Below are positions 1-11,892 of a stretch of DNA of 64,000 nt, one piece after another. The translations under genes were made by a program, and so were the position numbers. Each line of letters starts with the position of its first letter. Positions within the stretch are counted from its first letter, which is position 1. This stretch comes from Duganella sp. BuS-21. Lineage in GTDB: Bacteria > Pseudomonadota > Gammaproteobacteria > Burkholderiales > Burkholderiaceae_D. Location: positions 2,170,001 through 2,234,000 of the forward strand of contig CP097466.1 of the NCBI GenBank assembly GCA_041874725.1, written 5' to 3'. The notes beneath the pieces are model-generated. The model searched no databases. It was not told the DNA's origin and saw nothing but the letters and a program-made list of their open reading frames with translations.

Positions 1-1
1 G

Positions 2-1402
<1,401 letters not shown>

Positions 1403-1419
1403 GCCTGACGGCTTCCAGA

Positions 1420-1446
1420 AAACCCGCTGCGTGCGGGTTTTTTTTT
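1420..1446 (+). terminator. Intrinsic terminator of clpA
   Basis: AAACCCGC and GCGGGTTT form an 8-bp stem around a TGCGT loop, directly followed by a run of T to 1446. It lies 17 bases after the clpA stop codon, a classic rho-independent terminator. Confidence 0.9.
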
Positions 1447-1518
1447 GCCCATGGTAGGAGGACTGGGCAAGCTGTGCCAAAATTGCCGATCCATTCGACA
1501 ACCTTTGGACACTGTCAC

Positions 1519-4500
1519 ATGAACCCGTCTCGCCCGCCGCTTTCCTTGCTATTGCTGTTGCTGTCCGCCGGTCCGCTGTCCACGGCATCTGCCGCCGAGG
1601 CCTACTACCGCTTCCCCTCAGTGCGCGGCGACAGCGTCGTGTTCACCGCCGAGGGCGACTTGTGGCGCACCGGCGCGCAGGGTGGGCAGGCCGTGCGCCT
1701 GACCACGCACCCGTCCGCCGAGACCAATGCCGCCATCTCGCGCGACGGTCGCTGGGTAGCCTTCTCGGCCGCCTACGAGGGCGCGCAGGAGGCCTATGTG
1801 ATGCCGCTGACCGGCGGCCTGCCCAAGCGCATTACGTTTGAGAACGGCGCCGTCGCGGTACTGGGCTGGAGCGCGCAGGGCGAGGTGCTGGTGAGCATGG
1901 CAGCCGGCATCGGACCGGGCCGCAGCGTGGTGGTGGCGGCCATCACGCCGGACATTTTGCAACGCCGCGTGTTCCCGCTGGCCGACGCCAACGACGTGGC
2001 GCTCGATGACAGCGGCAATACGGTCTACTTCACCCGCAACGGTCTGGCGCTGACCAACGACAACGTCAAGGGCTATCGAGGCGGCGCACACGCGCAGCTG
2101 TGGCGCTATGATCTGGCCGGCGGCGGCGCTGCCGAGGCGGTGCAGCTGCTGGCCACCGACGCCGGCAACAACAAGCGGCCGATGTGGTGGCAGGGACGCA
2201 TCTACTTCATCAGCGACCGCAGCGGCTCGGACAATCTGTGGAGCATGGCCGCCGACGGCAGCGACCCGCGCCAGCTGACCAGCCACAGCGCCTGGGACGT
2301 GCGCAACGCCAGCATGGGCGACGGCCGCATCGCCTACCAGCTGGGCGCCGACCTGCACGTGTTCGACCTCGGCGCCGGCAAGGACCAGCAGTTGGCCATC
2401 AACCTGGTGTCGGACTTCGACCAGCAGCGCACGCGCCAGATCCGCTCGCCGCTGGAGAGCCTGACCAATGTGCAGATCGCCGGCAAGTTCGAGCGCCTGG
2501 TGCTGACCGCGCGCGGCCGCGTCAGCGTGGCCGGCACCGGCGCCCAGCGCCGCGTGGAGATCGCGATACCGGAAGGCGCCCGCGCGCGCCAGGCGGTGTT
2601 CAGCCACGACGACAAATCCATCTACGCCATCGTTGACAGCACCGGCGAAAACGAAATCTGGAAATTCGCCGCCGACGGTTCCGGCAAGGGCGAGCAGTTG
2701 ACCAGGGACGGCAACAACCACCGCTGGCAGCTGTACCCGTCGCCGGACGGCCGCTGGCTGGGCCACACCGACAAGAAGGGCCGCTTCTGGCTGCTGGACC
2801 TGGCCAGCAAGGCCAACACCGTGATCGACGACGCCGGCAAGTCCGGCCTGGGCGAGTACGACGAAATCATGTGGTCGGCCGACAGCAAGAACCTGGCGCT
2901 GGTGCGCGCCGCCAGCACCGAGCAGCGCAACCAGATCGGCCTGTTCAACGTCGACAGCAAGCAGCTGGCTTTCGTCACCAGCGACCGCTACACCTCGCGC
3001 TCGCCGGTGTTTTCGCCGGACGGGAAGTGGTTGTACTTCCTCTCTGCCCGCAACTTCCAGCTGGCCAATGGCTCACCGTGGGGCGACCGCAATATGGGAC
3101 CGGTGTTCGACAAGCGCACCGGCGTGTTTGCGCTGGCGCTGCAGCCGGACAACCGCTTCCCCTTCAAGCCGGACGACGAGCTGAGCAAGCCGGGCGACAA
3201 GCCGGCCGAAGGCGCCACCGAGCAGGCGGCGGAGAAGGCGGCCGAGAAGGCCGTGGCCAAGGCCGCGCCCAAGGCCGGCGGCAAGACGCTGCCCGCCATC
3301 GCCTACGCCGGCCTGGCCGAGCGCCTGTATGAAGTGCCGCTGGCCGCCGGCAATTACCGCGCGCTGCAGATGGACGATAAGCGCCTGTACTTCCTTGAAG
3401 CGGACGGCAACGACGGCAAGGCCAACCTGAAAACCCTGGCCATCGCCAGCAACGGCCCACAGCCCGAAGTCTTCGTGGCCGGCGTGCGCGAGTACGACCT
3501 GTCGCTCGACAGGAAGCACATCTACTACCGCAGCTTCGCCACCGGCGCCGGCGACATGCTGGTGGTCGATGCCGGCGCCAAGGCGCCGACCGATGTGAGC
3601 AAGGCCAAGGTCAAGGTGGACGACTGGACCTTCACCGCCAATCCGCGCCTGGAATGGAAGCAGATGTTCAACGACGCCTGGCGCATGCACCGCGACTTCC
3701 TGTACGACGTCAAGATGCGCGGCGCCGACTGGCCGGCGGTGCGCGCCAAGTACACGCCGCTGGTGGAACGCGTGACCGACCGCGCGGAGCTCAACGACGT
3801 GCTGGGCATGATGGTCAGCGAAGTCGGCGCGTTGCATTCGCAGATCGCGCCCGGCGACATCCGCCGCTCGGCGCCGGAAGGCACGCCGGCCGGACTGGGC
3901 GCGCTACTGTCGCGCACCGTGGACGGCTATCGCGTGGACCACATCTACGCCAGCGAACCGGAACTGCCGTCGCTGCGCGGCCCGCTGGCGCAAGCCGGCG
4001 TGGATGTGAAGGAGGGCGACATCATCACCGCTGTCAACGGCAAGTCGGTGCTGGAGGCGCGCGACATCGCCGACCTGCTGCTCAACCAGGCCGACAAGCA
4101 GGTGCTGCTGCAGGTAAAGCGCAAGGCCGAAACACGCGCGGTGATCGTGCTGCCGGTGACCATGGTCCGGCAGACGGCGCTGCGCTACAGCGATTGGGAG
4201 CAATCGCGCGCGCGCCAGGTGGAGGCGCTGTCCAAGGGGCGCGTCGGCTACCTGCACCTGCGCGCCATGGGCGCCAACGACATCGCCTCGTTCGCGCGCG
4301 ACTTTTATGCCAACGTCAATCGCGACGGCCTGATTATCGACGTGCGCCGCAACAACGGCGGCAACATCGACAGCTGGATCATCGAGAAGCTGCTGCGCAA
4401 GGCCTGGGCGTTCTGGGCGCCGCCGGGTGTGGCGCCGTCACCGAATATGCAAAACACCTTCCGTGGCCACCTGGTGGTGCTGATCGACGAATACACCTAC

Positions 4501-4851
4501 TCGGACGGCGAGACCTTCGCCGCCGGCGTCAAGGCGCTCGGCCTGGGGCCGCTGGTCGGCAAGCGCAGCGCCGGCGCCGGCGTTTGGCTCAGCGACAACA
4601 ACCGCTTGAGCGACAACGGCATGGCGCGCGTGGCGGAGATGGGCCAGTTCAATACGCAGGACGGCCAGTGGCTGATCGAAGGCGTGGGCGTGGCGCCGGA
4701 CGTGGTGGTGGACAATCCGCCGCACGCCACCTATCAGGGCCAGGACCGCCAACTGGAAGCAGCGCTGGAACTGCTGGATAAAAAACTGAAAGAGCAGCCG
4801 GTGAAACCGTATGCGCCGCAAGTGATCCCGGGCCTGAATGTCCGGAATTGA
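1519..4851 (+). CDS. Secreted tricorn-protease-like S41 peptidase
   Basis: A 1110-residue protein with an N-terminal signal peptide (leucine run LLLLLLSAGPL, cleavage near ASAAEA), so probably periplasmic or exported. Residues about 25-540 hold TolB/WD-like beta-propeller repeats (SPDGRW, SADSKN, SPDGKW). A low-complexity Ala/Lys/Glu linker follows at about 555-590, then a second repeat region. A C-terminal module carries the tricorn core, PDZ (about 790-880) and S41 protease domains. The catalytic set is visible: His773 (ALHSQ), nucleophile Ser995 (TYSDGE) and Glu1054 (LIEGVG), matching the spacing in tricorn protease. An upstream GTG at 1474 is open in frame, but the ATG at 1519 starts exactly at the signal peptide and was chosen. 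The physiological substrate is unknown; peptide degradation is inferred from the family. Confidence 0.85.
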   Translation: MNPSRPPLSLLLLLLSAGPLSTASAAEAYYRFPSVRGDSVVFTAEGDLWRTGAQGGQAVRLTTHPSAETNAAISRDGRWVAFSAAYEGAQEAYVMPLTGGLPKRITFENGAVAVLGWSAQGEVLVSMAAGIGPGRSVVVAAITPDILQRRVFPLADANDVALDDSGNTVYFTRNGLALTNDNVKGYRGGAHAQLWRYDLAGGGAAEAVQLLATDAGNNKRPMWWQGRIYFISDRSGSDNLWSMAADGSDPRQLTSHSAWDVRNASMGDGRIAYQLGADLHVFDLGAGKDQQLAINLVSDFDQQRTRQIRSPLESLTNVQIAGKFERLVLTARGRVSVAGTGAQRRVEIAIPEGARARQAVFSHDDKSIYAIVDSTGENEIWKFAADGSGKGEQLTRDGNNHRWQLYPSPDGRWLGHTDKKGRFWLLDLASKANTVIDDAGKSGLGEYDEIMWSADSKNLALVRAASTEQRNQIGLFNVDSKQLAFVTSDRYTSRSPVFSPDGKWLYFLSARNFQLANGSPWGDRNMGPVFDKRTGVFALALQPDNRFPFKPDDELSKPGDKPAEGATEQAAEKAAEKAVAKAAPKAGGKTLPAIAYAGLAERLYEVPLAAGNYRALQMDDKRLYFLEADGNDGKANLKTLAIASNGPQPEVFVAGVREYDLSLDRKHIYYRSFATGAGDMLVVDAGAKAPTDVSKAKVKVDDWTFTANPRLEWKQMFNDAWRMHRDFLYDVKMRGADWPAVRAKYTPLVERVTDRAELNDVLGMMVSEVGALHSQIAPGDIRRSAPEGTPAGLGALLSRTVDGYRVDHIYASEPELPSLRGPLAQAGVDVKEGDIITAVNGKSVLEARDIADLLLNQADKQVLLQVKRKAETRAVIVLPVTMVRQTALRYSDWEQSRARQVEALSKGRVGYLHLRAMGANDIASFARDFYANVNRDGLIIDVRRNNGGNIDSWIIEKLLRKAWAFWAPPGVAPSPNMQNTFRGHLVVLIDEYTYSDGETFAAGVKALGLGPLVGKRSAGAGVWLSDNNRLSDNGMARVAEMGQFNTQDGQWLIEGVGVAPDVVVDNPPHATYQGQDRQLEAALELLDKKLKEQPVKPYAPQVIPGLNVRN

Positions 4852-4945
4852 ACAGTAGTCTTGTTCAGGATCGGACAATCGGCGACAAAAAACGTATGGC
4901 ATGGATGTTGCAGTTGATGCGATAACTTCATAATGGGATTCACAC

Positions 4946-7375
4946 ATGGACTTTCGCATCGGCTGGCGCACCCTGATACAAGAACCGGCCTACACGCTGG
5001 CGGTCATGCTCGGACTGAGCGCGGGCCTGGCGGCGTGCCTGCTGCTGCTTGGCTTTGTGCGCTACTCGCTGGAGTACGACGCCTTCGTGCCGGACGTGGA
5101 CAACATCTACGTCGTTCGCCACCGCTTCAATGTCGATCCCACCGAGCCGTTATACGACCTGGCGCCGATGTTCCTGCGCAATGCGGCGCTGAAAATGCCG
5201 GGCGTGGTCGACGCCACCAGCTACATTCCGGCGCGTGAAGAGGTACTGCCGATCGCCGTGCGCATCGACCGCAAGATGCTGCGCGTGCGCGCGCTGGTCG
5301 TGCTGCCGGGCTTTGAACGCCTACTGGGCTTGCGCGCGCTGCACGGCGACCTGGCGGGAGCGCTGGAGCGTCCCGACCGCATCGTGCTGACCGAGGCGTC
5401 GGCGCTGCGCTTCTTCGGCACCGCCGACGCGGTCGGCCGCATCGTCCATATGGAGGGCAAGCCGCAGCAGGTCGGCGCGGTCGTCGCCACGCCGCCTTCG
5501 AACACCACCATACCGTTCGAGATGCTGTTCGGCGTGAACTCGACTTTCGCCGCTGAAGTCCGCCACGAGATGGTGACCGGCGAGCACGGATGGATCGGCA
5601 AGATACTGATCCGGGTCCGTCCCGGCACCTCGATCTCCACGCTGACCGACAGCCTGCAGCAGGTGGTGGACCACACACCCAGCGTACAAAGCTTCCCTGC
5701 CGAGGTGATGGCACGCCTGGGCAAGCGCAAGACCATGGATATCTCGTTGGCGCCATTGCGCGGCGCCTATCTTACCCAGAACCTGCGTAACACCATCGCG
5801 CTGGTGGGCGACCGTGGCGATCCGGTGGTGATCGCCGGACTGGCTGCCATCGCGGTGCTGGTGCTGGTGCTGGCGGCGATCAACTACGTCAACCTGGCCA
5901 CGGTGCGGATGCTGCGGCGCCAGCGCGAAGTGGCGATGCGCAAGGTGCTGGGTGCCGGTCTGCCGCAGCTGACGTTGCAATTCATGCTGGAGTCGCTGCT
6001 GGTGTCACTGCTGGCCACGGTGCTGGGACTGTTGCTGGCCTGGCTGGCGTTGCCGATGTTTTCAGCATTGGTCAATCGCCAGCTGGACGATTTGTTCACG
6101 GCGTCGAATATTGCGGCGGCCTTCGGCATAGGCGTCTTGCTGGGCGTGGTGAGCGCGATTTATCCCGCCGTCATTGCGCTGCGCGTGCATCCGACCCAGG
6201 TGCTGGCCGGCCGGCCCGGCACCGAGTCCGGTGCCAGCATGCGGCTGCGGCGCGTGCTGACGGTGATACAGATCGCAGCGGCCATGGGCCTGGCCGGCGT
6301 CAGCATCGCCATCGCATGGCAAACGCATTATGCTCTGACCTCGTCGCCAGGTTTTGACCCGTCGCCGCTGCTGGTGGTCGACATGCCGGAGCGCGTCAAG
6401 GATAGCGCGGTGGCGCGCGGATTCCATACGGCGCTGTCGGCGCAGGCCGGCGTGGAGGGCGTGGCCATTTCGGACGATCCGGTCGGGCGTCTGGACTGGA
6501 GTTGGTCGCGCGACCTGCAACGCCCCGGCGGCCAGGCGGCGACGATGGAGATGAAATCGGTGAGCACCAATTTCTTCGAACAGTTGCGCATGCAGCCGGT
6601 GGCGGGGCGCCTTTTCCAGCGCAGTCTGGATACCGACGATGATGTCGTGCCGGTGGTGATCAACGCCATCGCCGCGCGCGCACTCGGCTTCCCGTCGCCG
6701 GAGGCGGCGGTGGGCGAAACGGTGCTGTTCACCGGCTACGACAACAAGACTATCCGCAAAACGATCATCGGCATCGCCCCCGAATTGCGTTTCCGCTCGC
6801 TGCGCGAAGCGCCGCGCGCCACCGCCTACGAATTGCGCACCGCCGGCGCCTCGCTGACCGCGCGCGTGCATGGTCCGATGGCGGACGTCGAGCGTGCGGT
6901 GCGCGAACTGTGGCCGCGCTACTTCCCCGAGTCGCTGCTGCGCATGCACCGCGCGGAAGAGGTATTGGCCGTGAACTACGCCGAGGACGCTCGCATGGCC
7001 AAGCTCCTGGCCAGCGCCACTTGTCTGGCGCTGATCATCGCCGGCGTCGGCACCTATGTGTTATCCGCCAACACCGTGCAACGCCGCGCCAGGGAAATCG
7101 TCCTGCGCAAACTGCATGGCGCGCGGCGCGGCGACATCGGCCTGCTGGTGCTGCGCGAGATCGGCACACTGATCCTGATCGCTGCCGCGATTGGTCTGCC
7201 GCTGGCGGCGATCGCCATTCAGCGTTATCTGGCAGGCTACGTTGAACACGCGCCGGTGGGCTACTGGACCTTGCTGTTCGCACTGGCGCTGACATTGCTG
7301 ATTGCACTCAGCGCCATCAGCCGCCATGCCTGGCTGGCCATGCGCCTGTCGCCGGTGGAAGCTCTGCGTGCTTAG
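4946..7375 (+). CDS. ABC transporter permease, MacB-PCD/FtsX type (two tandem modules)
   Basis: An 809-residue inner-membrane protein. It has an N-terminal membrane segment (about 15-35), a MacB-like periplasmic domain, three membrane segments around 285-415 with the FtsX-type motif RRQREVAMRKVLGAG, and a second anchor near 440. A second periplasmic domain follows, then three further membrane segments near 680-795 with the matching motif RRAREIVLRKLHGAR. This is the duplicated layout of the large MacB/FtsX permeases linked to export or stress sensing. No ATP-binding subunit is encoded next to it, so the partner ATPase must lie elsewhere. It sits between the tricorn-like protease and a convergent LytTR two-component system. 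Substrate and direction of transport cannot be told from the sequence. Confidence 0.8.
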   Translation: MDFRIGWRTLIQEPAYTLAVMLGLSAGLAACLLLLGFVRYSLEYDAFVPDVDNIYVVRHRFNVDPTEPLYDLAPMFLRNAALKMPGVVDATSYIPAREEVLPIAVRIDRKMLRVRALVVLPGFERLLGLRALHGDLAGALERPDRIVLTEASALRFFGTADAVGRIVHMEGKPQQVGAVVATPPSNTTIPFEMLFGVNSTFAAEVRHEMVTGEHGWIGKILIRVRPGTSISTLTDSLQQVVDHTPSVQSFPAEVMARLGKRKTMDISLAPLRGAYLTQNLRNTIALVGDRGDPVVIAGLAAIAVLVLVLAAINYVNLATVRMLRRQREVAMRKVLGAGLPQLTLQFMLESLLVSLLATVLGLLLAWLALPMFSALVNRQLDDLFTASNIAAAFGIGVLLGVVSAIYPAVIALRVHPTQVLAGRPGTESGASMRLRRVLTVIQIAAAMGLAGVSIAIAWQTHYALTSSPGFDPSPLLVVDMPERVKDSAVARGFHTALSAQAGVEGVAISDDPVGRLDWSWSRDLQRPGGQAATMEMKSVSTNFFEQLRMQPVAGRLFQRSLDTDDDVVPVVINAIAARALGFPSPEAAVGETVLFTGYDNKTIRKTIIGIAPELRFRSLREAPRATAYELRTAGASLTARVHGPMADVERAVRELWPRYFPESLLRMHRAEEVLAVNYAEDARMAKLLASATCLALIIAGVGTYVLSANTVQRRAREIVLRKLHGARRGDIGLLVLREIGTLILIAAAIGLPLAAIAIQRYLAGYVEHAPVGYWTLLFALALTLLIALSAISRHAWLAMRLSPVEALRA

Positions 7376-7382
7376 CCCGGAG

Positions 7383-8084
7383 CTATAGGCTGGTCAAGGC
7401 TTTGAACTGTGGGGCGCGGCGGCGCGAGACTTCCACCGCCTGGTCGCGCAGCGTGAGATCAAGACCGCCCGCATCATTGGGTGCGACGCGCTCGACGTGT
7501 TCCATATTGACGATGTGGCGGCGGCTGGCGCGGAAGAACGATTGTGGATCCAGCTTTTCTTCCAGCTGGTTCAGGGAGCGCAGCATCAGCGGCTGCTGGT
7601 CGCCGAAATAGACGCGCGTATAGTTGCCGTCGGATTCGAACAGGCGGACGTCCTGTAGCGCTACGAACCAGCATCGTTCGCCGTCCTTGATGAACAGCTT
7701 GCGCGCCGCCGTCGATGGCGCCGCAGTCGTCGCCCGGTGCCGCACGGCGCAGCGCTGCAGGGCCGCCGCCATGCGCACGGCCTGGATCGGCTTCTGCAGA
7801 TAATCGAGCGCATTCACTTCAAACGCCTGTAGCGCGTATTGATCGAAGGCGGTGGTGAAGATTACTTCCGGCGCATCCTCCAGCGCCGCCAGCATGTCGA
7901 AGCCGGAGCCGCCGGGCATCTGCACGTCCAGGAAAATCAGGTCCGGCTTGAGCGCGGCGATCTGCTGCAGGCCGTCGGCGGCGTTGACGGCTTCGCCGAC
8001 GATCTCGACTTCCGGGTGCGCCGCCAGCAGGCGACGCAATTCTGCGCGCGCCAGGCGCTCGTCATCGATCAGCAATGCACGCAT
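7383..8084 (-). CDS. LytTR-family response regulator
   Basis: A 233-residue regulator. An N-terminal receiver domain has the acidic pair D7/D8 and phosphoacceptor Asp53 (FLDVQMPG). A C-terminal LytTR DNA-binding domain (about 130-233) carries RLFESDGNYTRVYF and FFRASRRHIVNMEHV. The start codon overlaps the stop of the upstream histidine kinase by one base (TAATG), so the two are translationally coupled and form one two-component system. Its 3' end faces the ABC permease gene with only a few bases between. The permease is therefore a plausible target or signal partner, but this is inference from position. Confidence 0.9.
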   Translation of the reverse strand: MRALLIDDERLARAELRRLLAAHPEVEIVGEAVNAADGLQQIAALKPDLIFLDVQMPGGSGFDMLAALEDAPEVIFTTAFDQYALQAFEVNALDYLQKPIQAVRMAAALQRCAVRHRATTAAPSTAARKLFIKDGERCWFVALQDVRLFESDGNYTRVYFGDQQPLMLRSLNQLEEKLDPQSFFRASRRHIVNMEHVERVAPNDAGGLDLTLRDQAVEVSRRRAPQFKALTSL

Positions 8085-9118
8085 TATGCGGCCTCCGGCA
8101 AAGTGAGCGTGGCGCGTACCCAGCCACTGTTTTCAGATAAATCCAACTGCGCTGTTGCGCCCAGTGCCAAGGCCAGACGTTTGCGCGTGTTGACCAGGCC
8201 GACCTTGGTGGAGTTCGCGAACGGCACGATGGCGCCGAGATTGGCGATTTCGATATGCACCGTGCCATCATCCAGGCGCCGCGCCACGATGCGGATCTCG
8301 CTGCCGGTGGCACTGATCTCGACGCCGTACTTGACGGCGTTCTCCACCAGTGTTTGCAGGGCCATCGGCGGAATGCGCACCAGTTCCAGCCCTGCGCCGA
8401 TTTCCACGCTGACCCGCATGCGTTCCTCGAAGCGGATCTTTTCGATGGCGAGATAGGCCTGCACGGCTTCGATCTCCGCCGACAGCGGCACCGTGTCGTG
8501 ATGGCCCGATTGCAGTGCGTAGCGCATCACGCTGGCCAGTTGGTCGATCATTTGCGCGGCGGCGTTCTGGTCTTCGTAAATCAGTGCGCGCACGCTGTTC
8601 ATGCTGTTGAAGAAGAAGTGCGGATTGACCTGCGCCTGCAGAGCGCGCAGCTCGGCGTCCTTGGCGGCCACCTCCAGCCGCAGCGCTTCCGCCTCCGCGC
8701 GGTTGGCGCGCCGCAGCGACAGCACGCCCATGTAGAAGATGTGCCACACCAGGTAGATCGACCACCACGACATCAGCGCGGAAGGAAGCCAGCCGAAGCC
8801 GCGCACCATGCCGGAGGATGCAAACATCAGGAAGCCGAGGTACTGCACGGCGGTGTGGAAAGTGCCCAGCACCAGCACACCGCCCAGCACCATCTTCCAG
8901 CCGACACGCCGTCCGCTGCCTACGCGGCGCTTGATCAGCCGGTGCCACACGTCCGAGATGACGATGCCGCTGGCGGCGCCCCAGCACATCACCCACATCA
9001 GGCCGGGCATGCGCGTGGCGCCCATGGCGGCGGCGAACAGGGGCAGGAAGCCCCAGCCGGCAAGCTGGAAGATCCAGTACCAGTTCAGGCGCGCAAGCAG
9101 GGGGCGGTGGTGGCTCAT
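8084..9118 (-). CDS. LytS-like sensor histidine kinase
   Basis: A 344-residue membrane kinase. Four to five hydrophobic segments fill residues about 12-135, followed by a short coiled coil (EAEALRLEVAAKDAELRAL) and a His_kinase domain with the phosphoacceptor His167 in QVNPHFFFN. The N box is present (LVENAVKYG). The usual ATP-lid glycine motif (DNGxG) is replaced by ANLGAIVPF before VGLVNTRKRL, so the ATP-binding site is atypical. The gene is coupled to the LytTR regulator gene just downstream. The input signal is unknown; the membrane domain has no recognised ligand-binding family. Confidence 0.85.
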   Translation of the reverse strand: MSHHRPLLARLNWYWIFQLAGWGFLPLFAAAMGATRMPGLMWVMCWGAASGIVISDVWHRLIKRRVGSGRRVGWKMVLGGVLVLGTFHTAVQYLGFLMFASSGMVRGFGWLPSALMSWWSIYLVWHIFYMGVLSLRRANRAEAEALRLEVAAKDAELRALQAQVNPHFFFNSMNSVRALIYEDQNAAAQMIDQLASVMRYALQSGHHDTVPLSAEIEAVQAYLAIEKIRFEERMRVSVEIGAGLELVRIPPMALQTLVENAVKYGVEISATGSEIRIVARRLDDGTVHIEIANLGAIVPFANSTKVGLVNTRKRLALALGATAQLDLSENSGWVRATLTLPEAA

Positions 9119-9122
9119 GGTC

Positions 9123-10013
9123 TTAGTTCAAGAAGTTGTCGATGCGATCATACATCCAAGCCGGATCGTCGTACATGATGAAGTGGCGGGCGTTGTCCGC
9201 AATCTCGACGCGCACGCCCGGCAGCTTGGCGTACTGCGTGGTGTACATGGCGGTGATGGCCGGCTTCGGCGCGTAGTCCTTGTAGGCGATCCACGTGCCC
9301 AGCACCAGCGTCGGCGCGGTGATGCGGCTGATGTCTTCGCGCAGATCGCTGCCCATCAGGTCGGCCATGGCGTCGATCACGGTGCTGCGGTCCGACAGCT
9401 TGCCGGCGGCCATGACGCGGTCCATGTCTTCCTGTTTGGTGATCATGGTGCGCAGCATGCTCAGTTGGCCGGCTTTGAAGGTTTGCGCATCCTGTCCCTT
9501 CATGTTGGCGCGCATGCCCTCGGCCAGTTGTTTCAGCTGCGCGACGGTGATGCTTGGCACCTGGGTGGCGCCCAGTGCCGGCAGCGTATCGACGATGACC
9601 AGGCGCCCGACCTGTTCCGGGTGGCCGGCCGCCAGTTTCATGCCGAGGAAGCCGCCCAGGCTATGGCCGATGACCACCGGGCTTTGCAGTTTGTTGTCGG
9701 CGATGTAGCTGCTCAGTTGCTGTTCCACGGCCGGCAGCAGCGGCGTATCGATGGCGGGCTCGCCGGCGAAACCGGCCAGCGTCAGCACGTGGCACTGGTG
9801 CTTGCCGCTGCCGCAGTAGTGCGCCACCGTGCCGTCCCACACACCGCCGGAGGAGCCCAGGCCCGGAATCAGGATGATGGGTGCGCCGGTGCCGGTGACG
9901 TCGACCTTGAAGGCGGGATGCGCTGTTGCTGGTGCTGTTGCTGGTGCTGTTGCCGCTGCGGCGTGGCCGAGGGTGAGGGCGGCGGCAAAGGCGGCGATGG
10001 ATTTAATCAGCAT
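9123..10013 (-). CDS. Secreted alpha/beta-fold hydrolase
   Basis: A 296-residue protein with a signal peptide (MLIKSIAAFAAALTLGHAAA) followed by a short ATAPATAP repeat, so likely periplasmic or secreted. The alpha/beta hydrolase core starts at about residue 35. The oxyanion-hole region is LIPGLGSSGGVW and the nucleophile elbow is GHSLGG with Ser118. The likely catalytic His lies in NARHFIMYDDP near the C terminus. The fold covers esterases, lipases and related enzymes, and the substrate cannot be assigned. It ends 4 bases before the LytS-like kinase start and may be transcribed with that pair. Confidence 0.8.
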   Translation of the reverse strand: MLIKSIAAFAAALTLGHAAAATAPATAPATAHPAFKVDVTGTGAPIILIPGLGSSGGVWDGTVAHYCGSGKHQCHVLTLAGFAGEPAIDTPLLPAVEQQLSSYIADNKLQSPVVIGHSLGGFLGMKLAAGHPEQVGRLVIVDTLPALGATQVPSITVAQLKQLAEGMRANMKGQDAQTFKAGQLSMLRTMITKQEDMDRVMAAGKLSDRSTVIDAMADLMGSDLREDISRITAPTLVLGTWIAYKDYAPKPAITAMYTTQYAKLPGVRVEIADNARHFIMYDDPAWMYDRIDNFLN

Positions 10014-10114
10014 GGTGTTCTCCGTTGGTGAGTAAGTGGAGCCATGCTATCGATGCGTCGCGGCGGCGGCGACGGCTTTGGGATGAGCGGTTTGCAGCCG
10101 TGATGAGCGGTAAA

Positions 10115-11734
<1,620 letters not shown>

Positions 11735-11740
11735 GTTTCA

Positions 11741-11769
11741 ATTATAGTTCAATTTTGTTTCTGTGTTTC
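11741..11769 (-). promoter_or_regulatory. Candidate prpR promoter overlapping the PrpR operator
   Basis: On the minus strand GAAACA (11764-11769) and TATAAT (11741-11746) are separated by 17 bp. Expected initiation falls at or within a base or two of the prpR ATG. The -35 element is weak but lies inside the palindrome at 11764-11780. Confidence 0.5.
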
Positions 11770-11780
11770 ATTTTGAAACA
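11764..11780. promoter_or_regulatory. Putative PrpR binding palindrome
   Basis: TGTTTCA-TTT-TGAAACA is a perfect 7+7 inverted repeat in the prpR/prpB gap. A further half site TGTTTCA overlaps the prpR start at 11734-11740. Its place upstream of an IHF site and a -24/-12 promoter fits an upstream activating sequence for PrpR. The assignment is by position and known prp architecture. Confidence 0.7.
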
Positions 11781-11792
11781 TCAATATGGATG

Positions 11793-11805
11793 TAACCTAT
11801 TGATT
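11793..11805 (-). promoter_or_regulatory. Putative IHF binding site
   Basis: Read on the minus strand, AATCAATAGGTTA matches the IHF consensus WATCAAN4TTR at every defined position. It sits between the PrpR palindrome and the sigma-54 promoter, where IHF bending is needed to bring activator and polymerase together. Confidence 0.6.
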
Positions 11806-11822
11806 TATATAGCTTGATGGTC

Positions 11823-11838
11823 TGGCACAGCCCTTGCA
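11823..11838 (+). promoter_or_regulatory. Sigma-54 (-24/-12) promoter of the prp operon
   Basis: TGGCAC-AGCCC-TTGCA matches the RpoN consensus TGGCAC-N5-TTGCW exactly, with the GG and GC dinucleotides at the required 10-bp spacing. It lies about 55 bp upstream of the prpB start codon and downstream of the PrpR and IHF sites. Confidence 0.9.
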
Positions 11839-11892
11839 GTAGTGTAGCCATCTTTAGTAGCCAACTTTAACGCAACACCGAAAGGTCAAAAC

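Noticed and set aside
1474..1518. Upstream GTG start of the tricorn-like protease
   Set aside because: The extension precedes a perfect signal peptide that starts at 1519.
4849..4867. Inverted repeat TGAACA/TGTTCA at the end of the tricorn-like gene considered as a terminator
   Set aside because: Only 6 bp with a 7-base loop and no T tract.
9910..9975. GCTGTTGCTGGT-like repeats considered as a microsatellite of interest
   Set aside because: They encode the short ATAPATAP stretch after the signal peptide of the hydrolase; only about three units.
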